A stretch of DNA of 15,234 nt from an uncultured Erysipelotrichaceae bacterium (GTDB lineage: Bacteria; Bacillota_I; Bacilli_A; RF39; UBA660): contig CADBLY010000010.1 in assembly GCA_902795725.1 (NCBI GenBank), positions 1 through 15,234 on the forward strand, given 5' to 3'. Positions 7,144-14,570 of this stretch are shown here, piece after piece. Numbering within the stretch: the first letter of the stretch is position 1; each line of letters starts with the position of its first letter. Made by a program: the position numbers and the translations under genes. The notes under the pieces were generated by a model, which searched no databases, was not told the DNA's origin, and worked only from the letters and a program-made list of their open reading frames with translations.

Positions 7144-9054
7144 ATTTAGTATTTCTATTATCTTTTCTTTTATACTATCATAATCAAATTTCATGTATTT
7201 TAATACATCATTTGATGGAGCGGATACGCCGTAATTATCTACTCCTATGACATAGTCAGCTATATCATACCATCCATAACTACTGCTCGCTTCTACTACT
7301 ATTTTCTTTTTATCTTGTGGGAGTATTGCGTGTTGATAATCTATTGATTGTCTTTTAAATACTTCTTTACTTGGCATACTTATTATTCTTAAGTTAGGTA
7401 TTTCTTCACTTATTTTTAATACTGTATCTACTTCTGTTCCGGTTGCAATAATAATACCATCTATATTAGGACTATCTTTTAAAATATAAGCTCCTTTGGT
7501 TGTATTATTAATATCAGTAGTGTTTTTTTGTATAACATCTGTTTTTGATAGGATAAGTGCGGATGGTTTATAGTTAGCCATTATACTTTGGTATGATCCT
7601 ACTAATTCTTTAGCATCACTTGGTCTATACACATCTAGATTTGGAGTACTACGGAGCATTGATAATTGTTCTACCGGCTGATGTGTTGGTCCATCTTGTC
7701 CAATAACTATGGAATCATGGGTATAAATATATATTACTGGAAGACTCATAAGAGAACTCATTCTTATAGCCGGCTTTTGATAATCAGCAAAACTTAAAAA
7801 AGTAGATCCAAATGGTCGAAAATTTAATAAGGCTAAACCATTCAAGATTGATCCCATGGCATGTTCTCTTATACCAAACCAAATATTTGAACCACTATAA
7901 TTAGTACTAGTTATATCAAATTTATTCGCTAAATATGCTTTAGTAGAACTGTTTAGATCAGCACTACCACCAATAAATATTGGCATATAATTTGATATTG
8001 CTTCCATTATTTTTTGATTAGTTACTCTAAGTGATTCAGTTTCTTTTGGTAAACTGAAATTAAAGTTATTTATATTATAATTGTATTTATTAAATAGAAA
8101 ACTTATTTTACTTTCATCACCATTTAATTCATTATTAACATATGTTTTATAATCTTCTATTGATTTATTATATATAGTACTTACCCTATCATTAATTTTT
8201 TTGATCATTTCATTTCTAGCTATTTCATTAACATAGAATGGTGTATGATTTATTCCTAGTTTGTTTTTCAACTGTTTTAAATCATCATCAGTTAAAGGTT
8301 TGCCATGAACTTTATTAGTATTTTCAAGAAGTGAACCATATCCTAATTTGGTTTTAATTTCTATAAGGACAGGTTTATCACTTTTTTTAGCTTTATTTAT
8401 CTCTTCATTTAGTTCTTTTAAGTCATTTCCATCTTTAACTAAATAAGTATTGAATCCCATTGTTTTAAAGCGTTCTCTAACATTTTCTTTAAAGGTATTA
8501 TCGGTTGGTCCATCTAAGGTCATATTATTAGAATCATATAGAATAATTAAGTTATTTAAATTTAATGAACCAGCTAAAGAACAAGCTTCATAGCTTACAC
8601 CTTCCATTAAATCTCCATCACTAACTAAGACATAGGTTTTAAAATTTATAAAGGGATATCTACTATTAAGTATCTTTTCACCTAAAGCTATACCTATTGA
8701 TGTAGCTATTCCTTGACCTAAAGGTCCTGTTGAACATTCTACGCCTGGGATAGATATTTCAGGGTGACCAGGAGTCTTAGAGTTTAGTTTTCGAAACGAT
8801 TTTAAATCATCAATAGTAAAATTAAAACCACTCATAAATAAAGTAGAGTATAGTAAGGCGGATCCATGCCCTGCAGACATAATAAACCTATCTCGATTAA
8901 ACCAATTAGTATTAGGTTTAATATTTAAATGATTTGCATATAGACTATATATAATAGGTGCGGATGATAAAACAATACCAGGATGTCCACTACCTGCTTC
9001 GTTAATCATATCAAGTCCTAATGATTTTATATTAGCTATTAATTCTTTATCCAT
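7138..9054 (-). CDS. tkt: Transketolase
   Basis: This thiamine-diphosphate enzyme of 638 residues moves two-carbon ketol units between sugar phosphates in the non-oxidative pentose phosphate pathway. Visible landmarks are GSGHPG (H24), SAGHGS (H63), GPLGQG (110-115), and the diphosphate/Mg motif SDGDLMEG with NN about 28 residues on (D146-N177). Others are VHGKP (H250), the catalytic Glu in IREHAMG (E397) and GQDGPTHQP in the pyrimidine domain. The length is slightly short of the usual 660. ATG at 9052-9054 has GGAGGATAT directly upstream. The previous gene, the prepilin-like protein, ends 9 nt before it, so the two share a message. Such a pairing has no obvious functional logic and may be accidental. 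Confidence 0.97.
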   Translation of the reverse strand: MDKELIANIKSLGLDMINEAGSGHPGIVLSSAPIIYSLYANHLNIKPNTNWFNRDRFIMSAGHGSALLYSTLFMSGFNFTIDDLKSFRKLNSKTPGHPEISIPGVECSTGPLGQGIATSIGIALGEKILNSRYPFINFKTYVLVSDGDLMEGVSYEACSLAGSLNLNNLIILYDSNNMTLDGPTDNTFKENVRERFKTMGFNTYLVKDGNDLKELNEEINKAKKSDKPVLIEIKTKLGYGSLLENTNKVHGKPLTDDDLKQLKNKLGINHTPFYVNEIARNEMIKKINDRVSTIYNKSIEDYKTYVNNELNGDESKISFLFNKYNYNINNFNFSLPKETESLRVTNQKIMEAISNYMPIFIGGSADLNSSTKAYLANKFDITSTNYSGSNIWFGIREHAMGSILNGLALLNFRPFGSTFLSFADYQKPAIRMSSLMSLPVIYIYTHDSIVIGQDGPTHQPVEQLSMLRSTPNLDVYRPSDAKELVGSYQSIMANYKPSALILSKTDVIQKNTTDINNTTKGAYILKDSPNIDGIIIATGTEVDTVLKISEEIPNLRIISMPSKEVFKRQSIDYQHAILPQDKKKIVVEASSSYGWYDIADYVIGVDNYGVSAPSNDVLKYMKFDYDSIKEKIIEILNR

Positions 9055-9063
9055 ATATCCTCC

Positions 9064-10011
9064 TTAACTATCTATTTTATCTTTTTTTATATTAACTACA
9101 GGTCTAATAATACCACCACCATAATAAAACATATCTGCGCCAATCACACTACCATCAACTTTAATACAGTAAATCTCTCCATGTCCTGATGAAGTTTCTC
9201 TTGTATTTATTGTCCAAATACATGCTGAAGAGTTTATACTATACATATCAGATAAATCATATATATATTTTGGAACCTTATCAGTCAAAAGATAATTAAT
9301 ATCGTATTCTCCAGTTCCTTCCCTTTCATAGCCTAATTTTTCTAATTCTTCTTTTGTGATTAATCTAGCTTCATAGGTATCAACTTCTTGCAATTCTCCT
9401 GTTTCAAATTGAGCATCTTTCCAATTATCTACAACTGTACGAACTAAAGAACTATTGTAACCAAATCCGCGAAAGGTCACTTGTCCCATACCATTTGCCC
9501 ATCCTGCAGCCCCATACTGACGCAAATCATCATTACTTAAAGGGCTTCTCGTAATAGCCGTTACATAATTCTTGTCTGCTCCACTTTCTGCTATTACATA
9601 AAAGTCAATACCATTAACGGTTATTAAATCACCTACTTCATATTTATCCTCTACTACATTTCTGTCAATATACTTATATACCTTAGAATTATTTACATAA
9701 CAGCCTCTTAAAACCACATTCCCATTATCTTGAAATGACAGACTATTACAAGTTACATCATTGCCACTATATTCTATTTCATCTTCTATATCACTTAATT
9801 TAATAGTCTTATAATCAACATCATGTTCAGTTAGATATCTACCTAAATAATTTTCTGTAGCTCTTCCATATGTAGCAATACTTCTCTTATAAGAATTTTC
9901 TTTTGCATTTTTTATCATTTTTATAGTTATTGGTATAGTAATTAAAGCTAGTATAGCAAGAACTACTAATACAGCTAGTAACTCTATTAAAGTAAATCCT
10001 TTTTTCTTCAT
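9064..10011 (-). CDS. Prepilin-like protein with large C-terminal domain
   Basis: The protein has 315 residues. The N-terminus is a prepilin signal: MKKKG, cleavage before F6, TLIELLAV, with Glu at mature position 5 and one hydrophobic helix to about residue 30. A helical linker and a short region with two cysteines (C88, C104) follow. From about residue 112 to the end comes a domain with YEVGDLITVNG near its start, WTINT in the middle and IIRPVVNIKKDKI at its end. The same domain occurs in the broken gene at 12740-13342. The layout and the terminal RPV pattern recall the C-type-lectin/FGE-like surface domains (DUF6273-like) of gut bacteria; this is a resemblance I infer. It would be shown on a pilus or pseudopilus. 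ATG has AGGT about 10 nt upstream. It is cotranscribed with transketolase. Confidence 0.88.
   Translation of the reverse strand: MKKKGFTLIELLAVLVVLAILALITIPITIKMIKNAKENSYKRSIATYGRATENYLGRYLTEHDVDYKTIKLSDIEDEIEYSGNDVTCNSLSFQDNGNVVLRGCYVNNSKVYKYIDRNVVEDKYEVGDLITVNGIDFYVIAESGADKNYVTAITRSPLSNDDLRQYGAAGWANGMGQVTFRGFGYNSSLVRTVVDNWKDAQFETGELQEVDTYEARLITKEELEKLGYEREGTGEYDINYLLTDKVPKYIYDLSDMYSINSSACIWTINTRETSSGHGEIYCIKVDGSVIGADMFYYGGGIIRPVVNIKKDKIDS
9952..10011 (-). repeat. 60-nt repeat of prepilin leader (second copy at 180-239)
   Basis: The DNA coding for the first 20 residues of this prepilin-like gene matches positions 180-239 at 55 of 60 bases. The encoded peptides are identical over this stretch and on to residue 27. 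After that the two proteins diverge in the helix and soluble part. The repeat could support exchange of C-terminal parts between the genes. Confidence 0.8.
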
Positions 10012-10034
10012 TTAATCACTACCTATCTTTAATA

Positions 10035-10063
10035 AAGATACCATATTTTATTTTAATAGACAA
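10035..10063 (-). promoter_or_regulatory. Promoter of prepilin-transketolase unit
   Basis: On the minus strand TTGTCT (10058-10063) and TATCTT (10035-10040) are 17 nt apart, with TG at the extended -10 position. A perfect 7-bp inverted repeat, TATCTTT-AAT-AAAGATA (10024-10040), covers the -10 box and could be an operator or a leader hairpin. Confidence 0.55.
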
Positions 10064-10100
10064 GTAAAAAAAGAAAAGAAATATGTAGTATACATACTTC
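10064..10100 (-). terminator. Rho-independent terminator of mutS
   Basis: On the minus strand GAAGTATGTA and TACATATTTC form a 10-bp stem with one G-T pair around a 3-nt loop (10078-10100). It is followed by TTTTCTTTTTTT. It begins right after the mutS stop at 10102 and precedes the promoter of the prepilin-like gene. Confidence 0.85.
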
Positions 10101-10101
10101 T

Positions 10102-12624
10102 TTACACATTATCTTTTAATCTATATAGAGTGTTTAAAGCATCGATTGGAGTCATATTAGCTAAATCTAGGTTTTTTAACTCTTCTTCTACTTTCGATGA
10201 TGTTAAATCATCTAATGGCAACATTTCCTGTACTTTTATATCTTTATGTTTTTCTAAGCCCTCATAGGCTTTTAATATTTGATCAGCTCTATTTATTAAT
10301 TTATCTGGTAGATTAGCTAATTTAGCTACATGGATACCATAACTTTTATCTACACTACCTTCTTTTATTTTGTGCAGAAAGGTAATATTACCATTTTCTT
10401 CATATGCAGAGACATGAACATTTTTTATTCTGTCTAAGTTGTTTTCTAAATCGGTTAATTCGTGGTAATGGGTGGAAAACATCATTTTACATCCAATATT
10501 ATCATGGATGTATTCAATAATAGCTTGAGCTAAAGACATGCCATCAAATGTGGCAGTACCACGTCCTAATTCATCAAATAAAACTAGAGAATTACTTGTT
10601 GCTTTGGATATAGCATTGTTTGCTTCATTCATTTCAACCATAAAAGTTGATTCTCCACTTACTAAATCATCACTAGCTCCAATTCTTGTATAAATGGCAT
10701 CAAAAACCATCATAGTTGCACTACTAGCTGGGACAAATGAACCAATTTGAGCCATGATAACAGTTATGGCTAATTGTCTCATAAAGGTACTTTTACCAGC
10801 CATGTTTGGACCTGTTATTAGTAAAATATCAGTGTTTTGATCCATTACAATATCATTACTAACATATTCACCATCAATTACTTTTTCTACTACAGCATGT
10901 CGGTTGTCTTTAATATCAATCATTTTGTCTTGAACGAGTGTAGGTCTTACATAATTATTTTCTTCAGATACTTTAGCCAGAGATTGTAAAACATCAATTT
11001 CACTGATTATTTTTGCTGTTTCTTGTAAAGCAGGAATATATAGTTTTACTTCATCTTTTATTTTATTAAATAATTCATATTCTAAATCTATTATTCTTTC
11101 TTCAGCATTTAAAATAAGAGCTTCTTTTTCTTTTAAAACAGGACTTATATATCGTTCGCAATTACTTAGTGTTTGTTTTCTTTCATAGCCATATTCTTCT
11201 TTTACTAGGTTGGTCATTCCTTTTGATACTTCAATATAATAACCAAACACCCTATTATATCCTACTTTTAATGTTTTAATACCAGTTCGTTCTTTTTCTT
11301 CTTTTTCAAATTTAGCAATAAAGTCTTTGCCATTTTTACGTATGTTTTTTAATTCATCTAATGAGTTCGAATATCCTTCTTTGATTAAATAACCTTCTTT
11401 TACTGATACAGGTGGATTATCATATATGGCTTTATCTAATAAATTATATAAATCATCTAGAGTATTTATTTCTTGATACTTTATTGATCTTAATATATTA
11501 TTTATATCAGGTAATACTTTTAATGAACTTTTTAATTGTAATAGATCTCTAGCATTAGCTGATCCAAAAGCAATACGACCACTTAGTCTTTCTAAATCAT
11601 ATACTTCGTATAATAATCCTTGTAAATCTTCTGTTAGAAGAAATTCTTCTAATAGCGTTTCAACAATATCATATCTTTTATTTATTTTATCTTTATCTAT
11701 TAAAGGATTTTCAATATATGTTTTTAACAATCTTGATCCCATGGCTGTTTTAGTTTTATCTAATAACCATATAAGAGAATATTGTCTTTGTTTCAATCTT
11801 AATGTTTCAGTTAATTCTAAATTTCTTTTGGTGTGAATATCCATTTTTAAATACTCATTGTTTTCTTTGATAATAGGTTTTTGCAAGTGAGTAAGTTTAG
11901 TCATTTTAGTATTTGTTATATATGTCAAAAGATGTCTTAATACTTTATTATAATTATTATCTAAATTATTATATAATTCTTGATATTCATTCAACTCACT
12001 TATTTCATCACTAATAGATACACATATTTTAAATTGATTTTCTAAAGTATTTACAATGCTTTTATCTAATGAAGATGTAACAATAACTTCTTGAAGATTT
12101 AAACTTACGATTTCACTTACTAAATTTATAGAATTATGATTTATTTTAGATATATAGATTACACCAGTTGTAATATCTGTATAACTGATATAATAACAAT
12201 TATCATATTCTAAGATACTCCCTATATAATTAAAATCATATTCTTCTATATTATTTGTATCAATAACAGTACCTTTACTTATTATTTGAGTAAGTCCCCT
12301 TTCAACCAATCCTTTTGCATCTTTAGGATCTTCTAATTGTTCACATATTCCAACTTTATATCCTTTATCCACTAATTTTTCTATATAAACATTGGCAGCA
12401 TGATGTGGGACTCCACACATTGGGACACGTTCTTCTAAACCAGCATTTCTACCAGTTAAGGTTAATTCTAAATCTCGTGATACTTTTACAGCATCTTCAA
12501 AGAATACTTCATAAAAGTCTCCTAAACGAAACATAATAATTAAATCAGGATGTTCATCTTTAATGCTTAAATATTGTCTCATCATAGGCGTTAGTTTTGA
12601 TCTATTTACTTCACTTATTTTCAT
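10102..12624 (-). CDS. mutS: DNA mismatch repair protein MutS
   Basis: This mismatch-recognition ATPase has 840 residues from the chosen start. The N-terminal mismatch-binding motif is GDFYEVF (F37-x-E39). The core and clamp follow, then the C-terminal ABC ATPase with Walker A GPNMAGKST (605-613), a signature-like region (SGESTFMVEM), and Walker B LVLFDELGRGT (D684-E685) with the STHYHEL switch. The length is normal for bacterial MutS1 (about 850). The frame opens 9 codons further up at 12651, but that ATG has no ribosome binding site and lies inside the promoter. ATG at 12622-12624 has AGGTGG at 6-nt spacing and begins MKISEVNRSKLTPMMRQY, matching the usual start of the family. mutL is not adjacent here. 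Confidence 0.97.
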   Translation of the reverse strand: MKISEVNRSKLTPMMRQYLSIKDEHPDLIIMFRLGDFYEVFFEDAVKVSRDLELTLTGRNAGLEERVPMCGVPHHAANVYIEKLVDKGYKVGICEQLEDPKDAKGLVERGLTQIISKGTVIDTNNIEEYDFNYIGSILEYDNCYYISYTDITTGVIYISKINHNSINLVSEIVSLNLQEVIVTSSLDKSIVNTLENQFKICVSISDEISELNEYQELYNNLDNNYNKVLRHLLTYITNTKMTKLTHLQKPIIKENNEYLKMDIHTKRNLELTETLRLKQRQYSLIWLLDKTKTAMGSRLLKTYIENPLIDKDKINKRYDIVETLLEEFLLTEDLQGLLYEVYDLERLSGRIAFGSANARDLLQLKSSLKVLPDINNILRSIKYQEINTLDDLYNLLDKAIYDNPPVSVKEGYLIKEGYSNSLDELKNIRKNGKDFIAKFEKEEKERTGIKTLKVGYNRVFGYYIEVSKGMTNLVKEEYGYERKQTLSNCERYISPVLKEKEALILNAEERIIDLEYELFNKIKDEVKLYIPALQETAKIISEIDVLQSLAKVSEENNYVRPTLVQDKMIDIKDNRHAVVEKVIDGEYVSNDIVMDQNTDILLITGPNMAGKSTFMRQLAITVIMAQIGSFVPASSATMMVFDAIYTRIGASDDLVSGESTFMVEMNEANNAISKATSNSLVLFDELGRGTATFDGMSLAQAIIEYIHDNIGCKMMFSTHYHELTDLENNLDRIKNVHVSAYEENGNITFLHKIKEGSVDKSYGIHVAKLANLPDKLINRADQILKAYEGLEKHKDIKVQEMLPLDDLTSSKVEEELKNLDLANMTPIDALNTLYRLKDNV

Positions 12625-12641
12625 GTAAACCACCTGTATAC

Positions 12642-12671
12642 ATTGTATCATAAATTGTTAATATTTGTCAT
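12642..12671 (-). promoter_or_regulatory. Promoter of mutS
   Basis: On the minus strand ATGACA (12666-12671) and TACAAT (12642-12647) are 18 nt apart with an extended -10 TG (TGATACAAT). The transcript would start just before the AGGTGG ribosome binding site, which supports the shorter mutS start. Confidence 0.55.
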
Positions 12672-12716
12672 TTTTTAAGAAAAGTTTTTTATTAATAGTC
12701 ACCCAATAACCACACA

Positions 12717-12741
12717 AAAGGAAAGTATTTCACTTTCCTTT
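12717..12741 (-). promoter_or_regulatory. 10-bp hairpin after the variable-region gene
   Basis: On the minus strand AAAGGAAAGT and ACTTTCCTTT form a perfect 10-bp stem around a 5-nt loop, GAAAT. It overlaps the TAA stop of the broken gene and lies about 40 nt after the GC-rich tract. The following TTTTGTGTGG is a poor T-run, so it is a weak terminator at best. From memory, DGR target sites such as that of Bordetella phage BPP-1 carry a hairpin with a GRNA-type loop just after the variable region. This hairpin fits that picture but lies further away than in BPP-1. Confidence 0.6.
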
Positions 12742-13342
12742 AAATAGCTTGAGATATTTTATCTTTATAGACATTTATAACTGGGCGAACCGCACCGTTG
12801 CCGTTGTAGACGTAGCTGTCGTTCAAGCGGCCGCCTGAGCGCACGTACCACACAATAGACGAAGAAGGCTGATCTCCATCTTGCCATGGAGTCATTGTCC
12901 AATACGAATAACCACTATTATACATCCAATCATAAGCTATTACATCCGCTTCAAAACAACTTCCTGTACAAATTTCTTTTCTTTCAATTGGTATTTCATC
13001 ATATTGAATCAATCTTTCTGCATATCCATCTACTGTTTTTAATTCATCTGTAAATTTATTACTTGCCCATGAGTCTACTACACTCTTTACAGCTGATGTG
13101 CCATATGCACTAGATGATGCATGATATGACATTCCACCTGTTTGATTAGTATCAGAGTATGTATATCCTAATGTTCCACCAGCACTTGTTATTTCAGTAG
13201 CAGTCAATGCATTATCTTTTAAAGCCACTACATAATCTTGATTTGCAGGTACTGATATTATATGATATGTTTCATTTGCTACAGTGATTTGATTCCCTAC
13301 TACATATGGTTTTACATATGGAGTTGTACCATCATAATACTC
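12740..13342 (-). pseudogene. Headless C-terminal domain gene with DGR-like variable region
   Basis: The open frame of 200 codons runs from a stop at 13343-13345 to TAA at 12740. It contains no ATG and no ribosome binding site. GTG at 13228 would be the only conventional start and has no Shine-Dalgarno. The translation aligns over its full length with residues about 112-314 of the prepilin-like protein at 9064-10011. Matching points are YVVGNQITVAN with YEVGDLITVNG, the SVVDSW/TVVDNW pair, WTMTP with WTINT, and AVRPVINVYKDKI with IIRPVVNIKKDKI. The frame is therefore a real protein domain that has lost its 5' end, including the prepilin leader. The break coincides with one arm of a 13-bp inverted repeat. 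Near the 3' end lies a GC-rich NNC-codon tract (12779-12853). It could be a 5'-truncated remnant or a DGR target cassette without a promoter. Confidence 0.75.
12779..12853 (-). other. Candidate DGR variable region (GC-rich, NNC codons)
   Basis: Positions 12783-12850 hold 44 G or C in 68 bases, about 65%, in DNA that is otherwise roughly 25-30% GC. On the coding strand the tract encodes VWYVRSGGRLNDSYVYNGNG and then AVRPV. From 12797 to 12823 nine consecutive codons end in C: AAC GAC AGC TAC GTC TAC AAC GGC AAC in reading order. These are the products expected when AAC codons of a template repeat are changed at their adenines. The conserved 3' border GGT GCG GTT CGC CCA (12782-12796) would be the fixed mutagenic-homing end. 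The equivalent stretch of the paralogue at 9064-10011 is ordinary AT-rich DNA. No template copy is present in the window. Confidence 0.65.
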
Positions 13343-13405
13343 TTAAACTACTTTATATGACTTAATAAAAAATTATTTAATGATTTATGATTTAAAGTAG
13401 TTTAA
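13343..13405. repeat. 13-bp inverted repeat at the break of the headless gene
   Basis: TTAAACTACTTTA (13343-13355) and TAAAGTAGTTTAA (13393-13405) are perfect reverse complements separated by 37 nt of AT-rich DNA. The first three bases supply the stop codon that ends the open frame of the headless gene. No coding sequence in any frame continues the protein on the other side. It may be the scar of an insertion or deletion, a small MITE-like element or simply a hairpin. Confidence 0.6.
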
Positions 13406-13495
13406 TATGAATTTTTATATCCATTTAAAACTAAATAAACAAGATATATTTAAGAGGTAAAACTTAATAAGGATAAATGATATAATTGTATTAAT

Positions 13496-13528
13496 AAAAC
13501 ATAGACTAATCTATGTTTTACTTTTTTT
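13496..13528. terminator. Bidirectional hairpin terminator
   Basis: AAAACATAGA and TCTATGTTTT form a perfect 10-bp stem around CTAA (13496-13519). On the minus strand it would end transcription of the gene at 13549-14232, with the T residues inside the stem's end. On the plus strand the stem is followed by ACTTTTTTT, a better terminator. A TGATATAAT motif on the plus strand (13478-13486) lies just before it. Confidence 0.65.
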
Positions 13529-13548
13529 ATATTATTTAACTTCAAATA

Positions 13549-14232
13549 TTAATAATTATTATAATATTGTGTTTGTTGTAGTATTAACGAAAGATCATAG
13601 AATGTTCCATCTTGTTTTTGTGCAAGAATAGTATGATATCCACCTCCAGGTTCAACTGGGCTTGCACTTCCTGATACAAATCTTATAATATTTTCTACAC
13701 CATCTAATTTAACTGTTTTAAAAGAATTATTATTACAAGCATAGTAGAACGGTATATATTCTACTGTTCCATCTTCCATTAAAAAGAAAATAGTTTCATA
13801 ACCAATACTTTGACCATAGCCATCAACATATATATCTACTATTTTTTTATTAAAATTAACCGTATATGATGAATTGCTTATGTTAATACCATTATAACTG
13901 TTTTTTACAACATCTGGAGTAATAGATATATTAACATTACCATCATAATAAGTTAAATAAATACCATTAATATCATTATTTGTCGCCAATGAATATTCCA
14001 TATTTTTTTGATTAATACATTTACTACTATCTAATACTAAATCACTAGCAGTTATAGAATTACTATTTTTTTCTTCTACAGTTTCTTCTTTTGTGCTATT
14101 TTCTTGTTTTTCTTCTACCATTTTCTCTTTCAGTTCATCTTTACTAAGTATCTTATCATAAACCAAATATCCACCCATTCCTAATACTAATAATAGCAAT
14201 ATAACAATTAACACCACTACACTTTTTTTCAC
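13549..14232 (-). CDS. Membrane-anchored protein of unknown function
   Basis: This is a 227-residue protein with one N-terminal transmembrane segment (about residues 4-22, VVVLIVILLLLVLG). A charged, low-complexity Glu/Lys linker runs to about residue 55 and leads to an extracellular domain. That domain has repeated beta-like stretches (DGNVNISITPDVV, FFLMEDGTVEYIPF, ILAQKQDGTFYDL). I recognise the general layout from hypothetical proteins of low-GC gut Bacilli but know no function. The frame opens with ATG at 14238, but GGAG abuts that ATG with no spacing. GTG two codons on (14230-14232) has the same GGAG at 6 nt and gives MKKSVVVLIV, so I prefer it. A promoter lies at 14257-14285 and a hairpin terminator at 13496-13519. 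Confidence 0.85.
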   Translation of the reverse strand: MKKSVVVLIVILLLLVLGMGGYLVYDKILSKDELKEKMVEEKQENSTKEETVEEKNSNSITASDLVLDSSKCINQKNMEYSLATNNDINGIYLTYYDGNVNISITPDVVKNSYNGINISNSSYTVNFNKKIVDIYVDGYGQSIGYETIFFLMEDGTVEYIPFYYACNNNSFKTVKLDGVENIIRFVSGSASPVEPGGGYHTILAQKQDGTFYDLSLILQQTQYYNNY

Positions 14233-14256
14233 ACACATCTCCTACCTTTCATAGTT

Positions 14257-14285
14257 GTTATATATTAGTTATGTTTATTTTGCAA
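14257..14285 (-). promoter_or_regulatory. Promoter of the membrane-anchored protein gene
   Basis: On the minus strand TTGCAA (14280-14285) and TATAAC (14257-14262) are 17 nt apart. The leader would be about 20 nt and contains AAAGGTAGGAG. Confidence 0.5.
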
Positions 14286-14288
14286 TAA

Positions 14289-14303
14289 GTAAACGATATT
14301 TTT
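14289..14303. repeat. 15-bp direct repeat, left copy
   Basis: GTAAACGATATTTTT occurs here and again at 14808-14822, in the same orientation. The two copies enclose about 500 bp holding the complete toxin-antitoxin-like module. An AT-only palindrome (14296-14316) overlaps this copy. Confidence 0.6.
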
Positions 14304-14387
14304 TGATAAAAAATATGTAAAGGAAGTGTAAAATAAATATATTGTTAATATTTAAACAATCATTCGTTAAAAAATATTCAAACATCC

Positions 14388-14416
14388 TTGTATATTGAAC
14401 TAATGTTTGGTATAAT
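14388..14416 (+). promoter_or_regulatory. Promoter of small toxin-like gene
   Basis: TTGTAT (14388-14393) and a perfect TATAAT (14411-14416) are separated by exactly 17 nt on the plus strand. Transcription would begin near 14423, giving an untranslated leader of about 70 nt before the ATG at 14493. This is one of the best promoter matches in the window and points against the prevailing gene direction. Confidence 0.75.
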
Positions 14417-14439
14417 GATTATGGATACATTTGAAATAT

Positions 14440-14452
14440 ATCAGATGCTTTT
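14440..14452 (+). promoter_or_regulatory. 5' leader segment complementary to mRNA 3' region
   Basis: ATCAGATGCTTTT at 14440-14452 is perfectly complementary to AAAAGCATCTGAT at 14572-14584, immediately after the toxin stop codon. The 13-bp pairing would join the two ends of the toxin message. The 3' segment can instead pair with TCAGATGC at 14601-14608, so the two structures exclude one another. Such end-to-end pairing is typical of type I toxin mRNAs that are held inactive. Confidence 0.6.
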
Positions 14453-14480
14453 CCTTTCATTTATTTTTATAAACGAAAGG
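14453..14480 (+). promoter_or_regulatory. Hairpin covering the toxin ribosome binding site
   Basis: CCTTTC (14453-14458) pairs with GAAAGG (14475-14480), and TTTAT (14460-14464) pairs with ATAAA (14469-14473), around a TTTT loop with one A-C mismatch. The right arm is the start of the Shine-Dalgarno region AAAGGTGGTGG. The hairpin would hide it and limit translation of the 25-residue peptide. Confidence 0.65.
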
Positions 14481-14492
14481 TGGTGGTATATT

Positions 14493-14570
14493 ATGACAAA
14501 AAGAGAATTTTCTCTATTTATTATAATTCTACTATTATTCTTTATAGTAATCACTTTACTATTTAAATAA
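14493..14570 (+). CDS. Small hydrophobic peptide, candidate type I toxin (25 residues)
   Basis: The peptide begins MTKREFSLF, continues as an almost purely hydrophobic helix of Ile, Leu, Phe and Val, and ends ITLLFK with a terminal Lys. This is one membrane-spanning segment. The size, the single helix and the MTxxE opening resemble TxpA/BsrG-type and holin-like type I toxins, which damage the membrane; the family link is my inference. ATG is preceded by AAAGGTGGTGG at about 6 nt. A longer in-frame reading from 14388 is discounted because it would run through the promoter. It is the only plus-strand gene supported here. The surrounding RNA features (promoter, hidden ribosome binding site, antisense RNA, two facing terminators) are what make it convincing. 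Confidence 0.72.
   Translation: MTKREFSLFIIILLLFFIVITLLFK

Noticed and set aside
12625..12651. Upstream start of mutS (nine extra codons)
   Set aside because: It lacks a ribosome binding site and overlaps the -10 box. The ATG at 12624 has AGGTGG and matches the family start.
14388..14492. Longer N-terminal version of the small plus-strand peptide
   Set aside because: The extra codons would cover the promoter and leader hairpin. Only ATG at 14493 has a proper ribosome binding site.
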